The notes below the pieces were generated by a model. The model saw only the letters and a list, made by a program, of their open reading frames with translations. It searched no databases and was not told the origin of the DNA. Positions 44,960 to 55,228 of a stretch of 64,000 bases of DNA are shown in pieces. Within the stretch, counting starts at the first letter, position 1. The number at the start of each line of letters is the position of its first letter. The DNA is from Ornithodoros turicata (lineage: Eukaryota; Arthropoda; Arachnida; Ixodida; Argasidae), in contig NC_088201.1 in the NCBI RefSeq assembly GCF_037126465.1, positions 130,076,665 through 130,140,664 on the forward strand, in the 5' to 3' direction. The position numbers and the translations under genes were made by a program.

Positions 44960-46850
44960 AGAAGTATTCGTTATTCTGGTGTGAACCTGCTGAAATAAAG
45001 AATGTGAAAAAAAGAAAAAGAAAGAAATGGTCCACCTAATGGGATGAAAACTTTAATTGAAAGACACATTTTTGTACATAATATTGCATCAACATTACTA
45101 AATCCACTGTTCCTGCTCTCACAACGAAAAAAAAGGAATTTGAAATACTACAGTTGCAAATTGTAAAGTGTAATAGCAAATACTACACGTTATTAGAGTG
45201 TGTACAGATTCTGGCCAAGGAAGATATATGTACTAGCTGTAGTAGCGGCGGCCTATACATCACTGTAAGTAGCAATGAAGCCAGGAGCAGGTCTCCTTCT
45301 GTTGCCCTAGAATTCAAGATGAATGATCCATTGAGATACCAAGGTATGCACGGTAACGCCTCCTCATCTGTTAATCAGTCAGCGGAGATTCAGGGGTTGC
45401 CAACTAATGGAACCAGTCGACCAGCCCATGTTCTACGGCGCAGGGGAAAGACGCATTGTTTCTGACCATTCCTGTGCACTTACAAATGAAACGTGGTTCC
45501 TGGTGATTTCTTGTCACTCTTTGTGCACCCGTACACAATACACGAGCCAGCCGTGCTCGGAATCCGGCGGAACGGCTCTATGTTTTCCGATTGCTAAGAT
45601 GGCGTCATGTTGTCTTCACTTATAGAGCACCCCTTCCATTCCTGCCGTATATGTGTATCCTCCTTGATTCCACCGTAGTTTTATGGAATCCCGTTACGCT
45701 TGACATCAAAATGATCTGACCCTCCCGTCAGACGAGCCCACGATACCAAACGTGTCAATGGCTTCTCCCTCACGTCATCTACCTGCCATCTGAAAATTCA
45801 GCCGTTTCGTAGCTGTAGCAAACTGCTTGTTCAGCAAGAATGCAGTCAGGAGTAATTCCTTCTCACATTTGGTGACCCGTCGATGACCCACGTTCTCCGT
45901 GGACGAACATCCAGGAACGAGTAAGCGATGTTCCATCTACTGAGCTTGAATGTTGAACAGCGTTCGAACTCCACTGCCATTTTTTTAAGAAACAGGTCAA
46001 CTGGATACATCCGTGTGCCCCGCCTACAATATAGAAACAGGTACGGTTGCCATCCTCATCAACTGTCAGCGGTATGAGAGGCACCGTACCGCGCTCTGGC
46101 ACCGCCTCGTTCGTCCTAGCGACACTATAGTTGGCACTGCCCAAGACTGTGACTTGCCTGCGGTACTCAAGTTCCTCAGGAAAACATCTTGACTTCCGAA
46201 CTTTTTGACAAACTATGATGGCTAGACCAGCACTCTACAATAAGGGAAATGTAAAATTATGGTTACAGAACAGGCTGTTTTCTTTTTCTTTTTTGGGGGG
46301 GAAGGGGGGAGGGAGAATGGCACCCCCAACTCTTCTATAGCTATCATTTCTCTTCGTCGTTCGTTGCAATAAGCAGATACTCTCCCACCTTTATTCCTAA
46401 TGTGAGCCCTATCGGTCACTAAAAGAGCCACGCCCTCGCCTGCGCATACTCCATTGCGACGATGGGGGACGATGCAGATTAGAGGGAAAGGCAGCGGCAT
46501 TTCTTGTCATGCTTGTCATGCGATAGCTGATGTGTGCGGGCGGAACATTTCAGGGAAGTATGCCGCCAAGAGTATAATTTCAAATGACATCTAATAACAT
46601 TGACACACGCGCGCTCTACAGACCGTTCGAGGGAAGAAAACCAATCAGAACCCAGTTTTTGCTCATTAACACATGATCACGGAGACCCTGCTTTTAGATA
46701 CCGGTCTTTCTGGCAAAAGGACGCTGACTGTCTCCTTTCTGACCAACAACGCGTGATCTCGAACGCAGTATCCGGAATCCCGTTATGATGGAATGCAGAT
46801 TCCGACATTTTAACACAAATACGCCGAGCTTCAAGATTTTTATAAGATTT
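44960..46850. other. No certain gene
   Basis: An exon-like stretch at about 45150-45264 (LQIVKCNSKYYTLLECVQIL..., donor GTAAGT) does not match exon D in phase and has no M13 motif. The minus frame 45863-46144 contains VPLIPLTVDEDGNRTCFYI, then GGAHGCIQLTCFLKKWQWSS, which has protein-like composition and may be a decayed element protein that I cannot name. A G-rich run lies at 46294-46316. Confidence 0.3.
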
Positions 46851-46854
46851 TTAT

Positions 46855-47354
46855 CGCCATCTTGCCCTGCCTAGCATGAGTTTGTTGGAGAATCTGTCGA
46901 TCATCGTGAGGACATAGCGGAATCAGTGGGGTGGAGGCAGAGGGCTGACGATGTCGAGGTGTATGTGCGCGAAACGGGTGTCCGGTTCAAGGAATCGAGT
47001 GGGGTTCAAAGTCGTGTGGCGGATGACTTTGGACTGCTGGCTAGCCCTGCAGGAGAAAACCCAGCGATTGACGTCGCAGAGCATACCGGGCCAGACGTAG
47101 CGGGAAGTAATTAGCTGTTGCGTGGCCCGGACGCCGGGGTGCGCCACAGAATGGAGGTGATCAAACACCGAGCGGCGTACTGCAGGGGGAAGGAATGGTC
47201 GAGGAGTGCCACGGGAAACGTCGCAGCAGATCAGGGTACGAGCTTCGGGGAAGGTTACGTCCTCAAGAATCAAGCTTGTCGACGCCGCCGACCGCAGAGA
47301 CTCGTTCTTCGTTTTGGGCTTGAAGTTCGGCCAGGTGGTCAAGTGCGGGCGCAA
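46855..47354 (-). pseudogene. Gypsy copy 2: integrase, truncated
   Basis: The minus frame 46923-47354 has the HHCC zinc-binding region (HLHSVAHPGVRATQQLITSR, then YVWPGM and a C-x2-C remnant CRASQQ whose second Cys is gone). FAHIHLDIVSPLPP with the first catalytic Asp follows. After a frame change, RYVLTMIDRFSN gives the second Asp. The third catalytic residue and C-terminal domain are absent. Integrase joins the cDNA to host DNA; this one cannot. Confidence 0.88.
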
Positions 47355-47366
47355 GGGCGGAGAGGT

Positions 47367-47885
47367 CTATGTCAATGCGGCTGAGGGCGTCGGTGACGAG
47401 GTTGAGGTGGCCGGAGATGTGGCGGATGTCTGAAGTGAACTCACCGATGAAGGCAAGATATCTCCAGAAGAAGGGAATGCGTAGACGAGCGGTTTGTGGT
47501 CCGTGAAGATTGAAAAAGCACGGCCTTCGAGGAAATGTCTGAAGTGCTTGACGCTAAGGTAAATTGCGAGTAGCTCCCGACTGAAGGTGCTATAGCGCGT
47601 TTCAGGTGGGCGCAACTTGCGGGAGAAGAATCCCAGGGGGTCGATGATTCAGAATTGTCTGTTGTCCTCTGCTGGAGGACCGCACCTGCGGCTGTGGAGG
47701 AACCGTCCACCATGAGGGAGGTTGGTGCACCAGGTACCGGGTGCACCAGCATGGTGGCTTTAGCAAGGGCCTCCTTGGTTTAGGCGAGTGCGGCAAAGGT
47801 GTCTGTGGTCCAGGACAGAGACGAGGTGGCGGAGCGCTTGATGGACACGAACGACTCGAGTGGTCTTAATATCTCCGCACAGTGA
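47367..47885 (-). pseudogene. Gypsy copy 2: RNase H
   Basis: After the CR1-like insertion the polyprotein resumes with HCAEILRPL near 47870, then KEALAKATMLVHPVPGAP and SLMVDGSSTAAGAVLQQ with the first catalytic Asp (47602-47796 and 47441-47752). YSTFSRELLAIYLSVKHFRH and FTDHKPLVYAF follow in the frame 47367-47615, supplying the Glu and the second Asp. Two frameshifts divide it. Confidence 0.88.
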
Positions 47886-47890
47886 GGGAT

Positions 47891-48246
47891 CTATTTATTT
47901 ATTTATTTATTAGTTTCACGTGCCCGCCAACAGCGTGAGCCTACATAGAGGTGCACGGAAAGAAGATTAACTTACAAAACGATAAAAAGTTACAAAGAGG
48001 ATAAAAATAAAGTAAAATTAGCAAAAATGTCCACACTAGTGTTCCCAATGTCATTAAAGCAACACTGCATGCGCGCCAAAGGAGAAGACGGGTGACAAAA
48101 ACGTGGATAAAAAGTACGATGAACTCTACAATGTCTAGATGGCGCATGAAAATCGACACTGGCTAACAATAAAGGAGCACCTATTTTACCATGCACGACA
48201 TTGAACAAGAAAGTCATATCCCGAATATAACGACGCTCCGTTGCTC
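47891..48246 (-). mobile_element. 5'-truncated CR1/Jockey-like LINE tail inserted in gypsy copy 2
   Basis: GGGAT flanks the insert on both sides (47886-47890 and 48247-48251), a likely 5-bp target duplication. On the minus strand it encodes the very end of an RT protein, RDMTFLFNVVHGKIGAPLLL, then FHAPSRHCRVHRTFYPRF. This is the tail seen in LINE clades without RNase H. It ends in an (AAAT)n tail (47892-47912). Removing it rejoins gypsy NFYRCFIP to HCAEILRPL. Confidence 0.87.
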
Positions 48247-49128
48247 GGGATGAAGCAGCGGTAAAAGTTTGTTATTCCCAAAAATGTCCGTTGCTGCTGC
48301 AAGTTGGCGGGTTGCGCAAAATCGATGATCGCTTGGACTTTGGATGTAGAGGAGAATCGCGAGCCGAGGAAATCTGATGGCCCAGGAAGTCCAATGCGGG
48401 AACGCCGAACTCGCTCTTGTTAGGGTTAATTGTTATTCCGAAATCGGTGAGACGGGAAAATAGCTGGCGCAGGTCGGCATCGTGCTGTGCGGGTTTTGCA
48501 CTGGCCACAAGCATATCGTCGATGTAGGCATGCACGTTCGGAAGGCCACGGATGACACAGTCGATGAACCGTTGGAACGATTGAGCCGCGTTACGAAGGC
48601 CAAATGGCATCCATGGAAATTAGAATAGCCCGAAAGGAGTCGTTATGGCCGCTTTGGAATGTCTGCATCGGCAATGGGGATCTGATCGTATGCCCGTACG
48701 AGGACCATCTTCGAGAATATAGTAGCGCCATGTAAGGATGCCTTGAAGTCATGGACATGAGGGATGGGGTTCTGATTGGGGATGGCAACGCGATTTAAGG
48801 CTCTGTAGTCCCCGCAGGGGCGCCAGTCGCCGGTCTTCTTAGGCACCATGTGCAGCGCCGACGCCCAGCTGCTGGAAGATGGGCGGATGATTCCAATTCC
48901 CAGCATGTGGTCGAACTCTGGGCGTGCGATTGCCATCTTCGCCAGCGGAAGACGACGGGGACGAGTGAAGACCGGGGGGCATATGGTTTCGATATGATGA
49001 ACCGCGTTGTGTTTCACGGGCTGGGACCAGTCACAAGGGCGAGTTAGCTGCGGGAAGTCCTTCAAGATGGCGAGGAAGGGGTTGCTTATGTCTTGGTAGA
49101 AGGCAATTCGAAGCGATTGCAAGCACAA
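48247..49128 (-). pseudogene. Gypsy copy 2: reverse transcriptase
   Basis: The frame 48643-49128 carries [40 protein letters not shown] and [17 protein letters not shown]. The first catalytic Asp, expected in FSKIDL, is replaced by Val. The frame 48272-48610 continues with PFGLRNAAQSFQRFIDCVIR and HAYIDDMLVAS, where the second catalytic pair is intact, and then DFLGHQIS. The end, FLGITNFYRCFIP, runs into the insertion. One frameshift and the Asp loss disable it. Confidence 0.9.
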
Positions 49129-49288
49129 AACGTATGCCCGACACAGTGAGGCTGGTGGAGGAGTCTATGAGCTTGTGGCGGCGCATATTGACGAGCAGAT
49201 GGTGATGGGTAAAAAATCGGCTCCGAGAATGGATTGGGTTACGTCGGCAACGAGAAAAATGCACCGAAAGTGCGTCGGACGACGATAT

Positions 49289-49564
49289 TTAGGGTGAGCG
49301 AGCGCTGGGCATAGACCGGGATTCTGGAACCGTTGACTGCACTAGGTAGTACAATAATTGTTTTCGACGGTCTGTACGGTTTGCGGGGATTACGCTGACT
49401 TTCGTCCCAGTGTCGATGAGGTAACGTCGGACAGAAGCTTGCTCGCGGACGTAGAAGAGGCGACTGGGGAAGAGCCTGGGCCATTGGTCGCCATCAATGG
49501 TCCGCCGACTGGTTTCCCTGTTGTCGCCACAAGCAAGGTAGGAACCTATGGTGTGCGTCAGCAC
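49289..49564 (-). pseudogene. Gypsy copy 2: aspartic protease
   Basis: The frame includes SRLFYVREQASVRRYLIDTG, then TKVSVIPANRTDR, the typical DTG active-site loop of a retroelement protease (DTG near 49400). The remainder shifts frame; FSRCRRNPIHSRSRFF and [16 protein letters not shown] at 49031-49264 are the linker toward RT. The protease would cleave the gypsy polyprotein. Confidence 0.85.
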
Positions 49565-50380
49565 CGAAGCGGCGGTAGTACCAGCACATTACAGGGCTAC
49601 GGTCCCGGGTGGCGGAACGGTTTGTGGAAGGGGAACGTCTTGGGCTGTGGCCACTTCGGCCGCGACGATGCCGTCGGAGATGGGTTTCTGATCTTGATGT
49701 GTGGGAAGCGGCTATGAGCGTGGCAAGGGAGGCAAGGGAGCGGAGCTCGCTACAAAGCTCGTCGCTGGTGGACTTCTCGAGCTGGCGCGGTTGGGGGCGG
49801 ACAGGTTCCGAAAGGGGCAATGAAAGGGACACAGTAGCTACAGCTGGATTGGCCACCTCCATAACCGCGTCAGCAAGAGTGGCATGCTGGGGTCAGCGAG
49901 GGTCATGTCAGCCGCTGTGGCCAGGACCATTTGTACATTCTGCGTGAGGCGTTGGAGAAAGAGCTCACGCAGAAGGGCATCGTCCACGGAAGCTGAATGG
50001 TCGCCGAGCAGCTGTCGCATGCGCCGGCCTGCGGTCACCGAACTCTTCTGTCGAGAGAAGCTGTTCCAGGCGTGAGCGGGTTGATCACGTCGTTCGCTGG
50101 AGGAGAGCTTGCTTTAGCTGGTCATTCGGCGTAGAAGGGGGGGTGGGGGTCTTGCCAGGATGTCGTAGACTTCATTCGCAGCGGAAGGAGTAAGAGCTGA
50201 AATTACGTGGTAAAACTTGGTGGGTTGCGTGGTTATGCCGGCCAGGTTAAATTGAGCCTCGGCTTGGAGAAACCAGACTGTTGGGTTTCGGTCGAAATAC
50301 GGGGGCAGCTTCACGGCGACGGCAGCTAGTGAAGACGTTGGGGTTGGAGCAGAGCTGGCTTGTTGGTCCCTGAGAGACAT
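49494..50380 (-). pseudogene. Gypsy copy 2: gag with CCHC remnant
   Basis: The gag starts at 50380 with MSLRDQQASSAPTPTSSLAA, then VKLPPYFDRNPTVWFLQAEA and AGITTQPTKFYHVISAL (50114-50380). It continues with LLGDHSASVDDALLRELFLQ and RLTQNVQMVLATAAD (49838-50038). After a frame change the tail has the CWYYRRFGADAHH remnant of the zinc knuckle (49494-49862). It aligns piece by piece with gypsy copy 1 gag. Confidence 0.87.
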
Positions 50381-50439
50381 GTTGGAGCACGGGCGAAGGT
50401 TCTAGGATGTTCTAGAATGTTGTTGTTCTAGAATGTGTA

Positions 50440-50640
50440 GGAGAGAGAAAGAGAACCGGCTGGTTTGACGGCGAGAGCCCAACTAGTTTATTGTCCGCGG
50501 TTGCGCGGGCGCGAGATGTTGAACGAAGATGATGGCGACACCGCTGGGGCTGCTAGAAGTTATTAAAGAGCTTTAGCTGACCGTTCTGACGCCCCGCTCC
50601 GCTTACGGTGATCTGCTGAGCTCCCCCCCCCCCCCAAAGT
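50440..50640 (-). repeat. Probable 5' LTR of gypsy copy 2
   Basis: The gag start at 50380 is preceded on the minus strand by GGACAATAAACTAGTTGGG, a polyadenylation signal in an LTR-like setting, ending in CTCTCTCCTACA near 50440. The other end probably lies at the poly-C run (50624-50636), where the minus strand reads TGGGGGG. Without a second LTR the borders remain approximate. Confidence 0.45.
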
Positions 50641-50769
50641 ACTTCGCTGGGACCGCCGCTGAAACACTTCGTGCAGCCATGCGTCCGCTTTCGTTCGTGT
50701 CTCGTTGTTGTCTCTCTCGGGCGTCAGCCGGGGCGCCTCCGTTTTCATTCGATACCTGTATTTAGAGAA

Positions 50770-51545
50770 GCAGCGATGCCTGGCGATGGATTCTTACTTC
50801 GCTAACATCCCTTCATCCTCTATCCTCCATCTGTCTTGCTTTGCTTTCTTTTCTTTCCTATAGTCGTGACGACGGCCACTTCTGTGTGGAAAACAACGGC
50901 GAGCGGAAACTGCCATTACCCCCCCCCCCCCTTTTGTGTCAATTCGGATAAATTATTACTGACACAAAAAACCGTTCGCCCTCCCCTCTCTTCGAATCAG
51001 AAGCGACGACCCTATAGCTCGTGGCCATGGTTGGCGCATAGCGTGGTATGCCGCGAAGTTCGGTTTTTAGAGTGCAGAAATCTGATGGTTCAGGTCCGAT
51101 CCCCTCCTGTGATAGCTTCCTTATTTCTGCGTTTCATTGGCACCATTGCTTTAGGCGTTGGACAGTCCATGTTTTTGTTTCTACTGCCTTCATACACTAC
51201 TCACTGCAATAAAACGTTCATCGCATATACCGGTGGCATAGCGAGGTAGAGTTCACCACCATGAACTCGCACCGTCGGTAGTGCAAGTAGGACGGGAAAA
51301 AAACCTCTCTTGGAAATAATCCTCTACCACTCAAACAACCCTTATGATCTTTCCTGATCCTTGTGTGCGTGTGGGGACTGGGGGGGGGGGGGGTACGTTA
51401 CAGTCCCATGCATACATATTAAGTTATGGAACAATACCAAATTTACGAATTCGCACTTTTTGCATATCGCGTTGTGTAAGAAGCTCCCCCAGTGAATAAT
51501 TACGAAATAATGTCATTGCAAAGTGAGTGAATATAACGTAAGTGC
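50770..51545. other. No gene recognised
   Basis: The frame 50836-51249 (plus) has no motif. Poly-C (50919-50931) and poly-G (51377-51392) runs stand out. Confidence 0.35.
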
Positions 51546-51554
51546 GTCAATATG

Positions 51555-51735
51555 TCGCATTTTCAGTACTAGCTTTATCCAGGGATAAAACACGTTACTT
51601 TGAAGCGCTGTGGCAGTTCCCAAACTGTGTTGCTGCGATGGATGAGAAACACGTAAAAATAGTGAAACCGAAGAAAACTGGCTCCCTTTATTACAACTGT
51701 TCGTCCTCGTTGATGCTTGTCAGAACACAATGTAT
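51555..51735 (+). pseudogene. PIF/Harbinger transposase fragment
   Basis: The frame encodes YFEALWQFPNCVAAMDEKHV, then KIVKPKKTGSLYYNCSSS. This matches the start of the DDE_Tnp_4 nuclease domain (WxFPNCxGAxDGKHVxIxxPxxxGSxYxNYK), with the first catalytic Asp present. The domain's later Asp and Glu are missing. A TTTTCAG acceptor-like stretch precedes it, so it may derive from an intron-containing Harbinger copy. Confidence 0.8.
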
Positions 51736-51769
51736 GCACACAGTGGCCTCCCGCAAACGCACCGCATGA

Positions 51770-52189
51770 CGTGATGGTGACCTCGGGGAGCTACCTGTAA
51801 GCTTGTGTAATGACAGCTCTAAAATATTATATCATTACGTGGTTAATTTATGATGCCAGACAACTATTAATATGCGTGACCCCCGCAGTGGCCGGCTCGT
51901 GGATTAAATTTTGAGCCCCTTTGGCTACCTGGCGTGCGACATACTGCTCACACATTTTCTCGTTTTTAAACGAAACTGAGCCGATACCTTCAGGTTTGGA
52001 ACGCGAGCATGCAGTCAACTCGTTGTTAATAATTAACACGTTCTCAACTGACACAACGACTGCGCCGTGAATATGGGGACCCAAAAAAATGATTTGGTGT
52101 ACATGGCTACCGTTGCTTCGACATCCGGGTGTCTCTTTTCCATTTCAAAAGCGATCTTTTCCCACATTCATAACTTAAAAAACAGAGAC
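51770..52189. other. No gene recognised
   Basis: The minus frame 51848-52084 has no motif that I recognise. This is the gap between the Harbinger scrap and the Penelope-like element. Confidence 0.35.
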
Positions 52190-52740
52190 TAGGGGACAAA
52201 AAAACGACAACACAGACAAGGTCTCAAACACAGCTGAAAGTTTACTTAACAGTACAAACATATAAGGAGTTCCAGTGGGTGAGAAAGAAGGGTAAGGAGA
52301 ACGTAAGAACATCCCCAAAACCAACGGGAATGTCAGGAAAGGCTTGCTGACATAGTTCCCAGCAGAGATAATGGACAGCGTTTCCTTCATAATCCTTTTG
52401 TTAAGGTCACTTTCACTGGACACTACAAAGGTGTCATGCCATCTGGACGCACAACCTCTACAGTCTTGTAGGTGTTTTACCAATTCGGAAGAACAATCAT
52501 TATTTTTACTTTGAGGGCGTGTTCCCGCGAGCGATCATTCAGGCAGCGTTTACTTTGGCCGATATAACAAAAACCACATTCCAGAGGTATCTGATATACA
52601 ATATTAGAACGACAGTTCACATACACAGTTCTGTGGGTTTTACACGAAGTTTCAACTTTTTCAAAGGGCGTCAACGAGTCTAAACGAAAGTCATTTCTAA
52701 ATACAAGGTTCACATCAAATTTCTTCGCAACAAACAGCAA
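52175..52740 (-). pseudogene. PLE: GIY-YIG endonuclease domain
   Basis: The frame 52477-52740 has RTVYVNCRSNIVYQIPLECG, then FCYIGQSKRCLNDRSREHAL. The Y-Q-I-P and CYIGQ blocks, plus the conserved R and E-H, are the GIY-YIG core. After a frame change the frame 52175-52483 continues with VKHLQDCRGCASRWHDTFVV, the His/Cys-rich linker typical of PLEs, and ends near the element's 3' end. The domain nicks target DNA for primed reverse transcription. The frameshift between the parts probably inactivates it. Confidence 0.88.
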
Positions 52741-53084
52741 GTTATGAGAAATTTTATTAAAAAAAAGGAATTACGACACGATGACCCGTAACATTCTTTT
52801 CCTCTAGGGAAACGGAAAAAAAGCTTGTTTCCAAGCGTCATTAGACTATGAAAAATCATACAATAGGAGAAGCCCGCGTCCCTCAACTGAGACAGTTGGT
52901 GGCACAGAGAAGAATGTAACTGGTGAACGCAACACTTCTTCACAGCATTTGACAGTAACCCGGCGATGACTCCAAACTTGACAGTTTTTGAATGGCAGCT
53001 ATTAGCAGACAGGATAGATTTGCCATAGTTCCAGCAAAGATAAGGGCTGAACAAAAGTTGTACATCCAAAAATTGTAGCTCGCC
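52740..53084 (-). pseudogene. PLE: RT thumb region
   Basis: Resuming right after the insertion, the frame reads ELQFLDVQLLFSPYLCW, then FGVIAGLLSNAVKKCC, CHQLSQLRDAGFS and other PLE thumb/connection sequence (frame 52710-53069). It joins the VEHPMN end of the RT at 54388 once the insertion is removed. Confidence 0.85.
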
Positions 53085-54387
53085 ACAGTCTTAACTCGGT
53101 ACCCTTTATTGTAACTTTTAGCAATGCGTAACCGTTATATAGTCGTAGATTTCGAAATATCATAGAGGTTACACGTCCGATACCTCTATTTAGATGTTAA
53201 ACACGACTTGTAACGTGACACTGGAGGAGCAATAGAGGTTACTTCAGAGTTCAACGAAAATCCAATCCTCGTAACTTATAAATGTACCTTGGGTAGATCC
53301 CATGTACCTTTTATAGGAACGTTGTAACTTCTAAACGAATTCCGCCTTTGAATTTCCTTCGTTTGTTTTTCTTGTTTCTTTGCAAGATAACCTGTATAAA
53401 AGGTTCTGCTCAAAAGTCACTGTGTTCTCATTCAAACCGCACATTCAATCATTCAGGGCGAGAGTTTCGGATCGGTGTGCGTTACGTTGTCTCTGCGTCT
53501 GTACCAACTGCGGATCGTGTTCAGAATTGTGAAGAAAGCACAAGCTTGAAGTGGTGGAACTTTATCAGGGTATTTCTACGGTATGTTCACTACAAAGTTT
53601 ATGTATATAGTTACGTCTTTGCTGGACAGTCTAGGAACACTAATCGCAGTCTGTTTCTGTCTGTCTCTTCAACATGGTTCAACGGTTCAACACAGTGTGT
53701 ACGTGTGTGTGTTACGTCCGTTATTTGGTTAGTCCTTTGTCATCATTGTGCTTTACTTCTTCGTGTTCTTCTGATTAACCATAGCCGCGTCGCTGATGTG
53801 TCATTCTGACATATATCAGAAAGGAATAGAAATGCTTTGGGCGTACTCGAGAGGGAGTTGGAACAACGTGAGGACTGTAAAGAGTATGCCCCCTTGAAAC
53901 TGAATGTCGTTCACCACAGCTGAAGTGTTGGTATTGTGACGTCCTCGTTCTGTTGCCTTAGCTGTAGTTCCAGGTTTGCCAATTAAATAACACATGTGCT
54001 CCAGTTGCAATTATTTCTTGATTTCATTTGTTGTGCATGTGAGTCTACACATGTAGTGATCACTCGCACTGAATGCCTTGAGATGAATTACGTATATTAT
54101 GGCTATATGTTGCGAATGACAGTATGCCTTCTGCACTGATGAGAGCTCATTTTGAACACCATTTGTTCTGTAGTGTCTGTGAAGAGGCGGGCATCTTAGA
54201 GACAGCCATGGCTGGCGAAACTAACTTTTACGTCAGTGTGGTTGTTAGGAGACAGTAACCTCTATATATAGGTGATCTGTGTAACGTGTATAGAGGGTAT
54301 TGCTTATAGGTTACAGGGTAACTTCTGAAATAGAGGGTAAAATTTTTGAAATGTTTGCCTTTACTACAAGGTACCAGATTTAGAGTG
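53085..54387. mobile_element. TIR element with GTAAC subterminal arrays, inside the PLE
   Basis: The ends CACTCTAAATCTGGTACC (inverted right end) and CACAGTCTTAACTCGGTACC (left) are imperfect inverted repeats. GTAAC/GTTAC words recur in both outer regions (53115-53335 and 54250-54330). Removing the element rejoins the PLE reading VEHPMN to GELQFLDVQL. No target duplication is clear. The interior (53348-53809) has no recognised transposase. Ends and repeat layout parallel the 40196-41118 element. Confidence 0.7.
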
Positions 54388-55228
54388 CATTCATGGGGTG
54401 CTCGACAGGAAAATCTAGTTCGGGTGCGACAGACCTGATAACACGTTCACAGTCATAAATGATGGACTCTTCGTTTGACAACAGCAACAAATCATCGACA
54501 AACCTTCTTACAAGAAGAGAGGCAGTGGAAACAGTTGAAATAAATGATATGACAGCAGCATCAACAGTACTCAGGTAAACTTCTGACAAAACCGGTGCAA
54601 TGGCAGAACCAATACAGATGCCAGTCTTTTGGGTAAACAATTCTCCATCAGTACTTATAGCATTTGATTTAAGATAAAATTCTAGAACTCGAAGAAAACC
54701 CGAGACAGAAATACCCGCTTTTGACTGGAAACGCATCAGGTTACACTCTAAAAAATCTCTTACACGGTTTAACAGAGTACCAGCGCGGAGAGAATAATAG
54801 AGATCCTTAATATCCAGTGAAAATGCGTGACACCTTTTGCCGTGAAAAGATGCCAGAGTCTCACGGAGACTCTCAGAATTTTTCAAGACTAGTGGGCTAG
54901 GTTCGTAAATTGAGGAGTGACACTTCTTAATGAAATAAGATACAACTTTTTGCCAAGTGTGGTTCTCATTTACGACAATTCTCAGAGGCATAACAACCTT
55001 GTCATCTTTCAACAAAAACTTGACCGAAAGGGTCGAGCGGGAAGCGGAACATATAGTCTTACAGATAGCACTCATATCGTTTTCCATGAGCGTTGAACAA
55101 ATCGCCAGTTTTGATTTCTGCAAATTGCCCGGGAACGGCTCAAGCAATTTCGCAACTGCATCCGTCTTTTTAGATTCAAAAAGGCTCACAGGAAGGACAG
55201 CAAACTTTGATGATTTGCCCGTTTCCAA
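54388..55228 (-). pseudogene. PLE: reverse transcriptase core
   Basis: This is the longest intact part of the PLE (frame 54380-55228). It runs SSKFAVLPVSLFESKKTDAV, LRIVVNENHTWQKVVSYF, HAFSLDIKDLYYSLRAG with the first catalytic Asp, QKTGICIGSAIAPVLSEVYL and LLVRRFVDDLLLL with the catalytic Asp pair, then ELDFPVEHPMN at the insertion border. All RT catalytic residues are present. The frame opens at a Met only because an upstream stop interrupts the longer PLE protein. RT of this group copies RNA at a nicked target. Confidence 0.9.

Larger units (their letters stand above)
46855..50640 (-). mobile_element. Ty3/gypsy retrotransposon, copy 2
   Basis: Gag, CCHC knuckle, protease, reverse transcriptase, RNase H and the first part of integrase follow in order on the minus strand. 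The 5' side has an LTR-like stretch at about 50440-50640 with an AATAAA (50487-50492, minus). The element stops within integrase near 46855, so its 3' LTR is missing. It is the same family as copy 1. A CR1-like insertion (47891-48246) splits RT from RNase H. Confidence 0.9.

Noticed and set aside
45150..45264. Next exon of the peptidase gene after exon D
   Set aside because: It has a good donor, but joining to exon D (phase 2) gives an early stop, and the M13 NYLxW motif is absent.
49358..49947. Plus-strand frames of 112-119 codons
   Set aside because: They are antisense shadows of gypsy copy 2 gag and protease.
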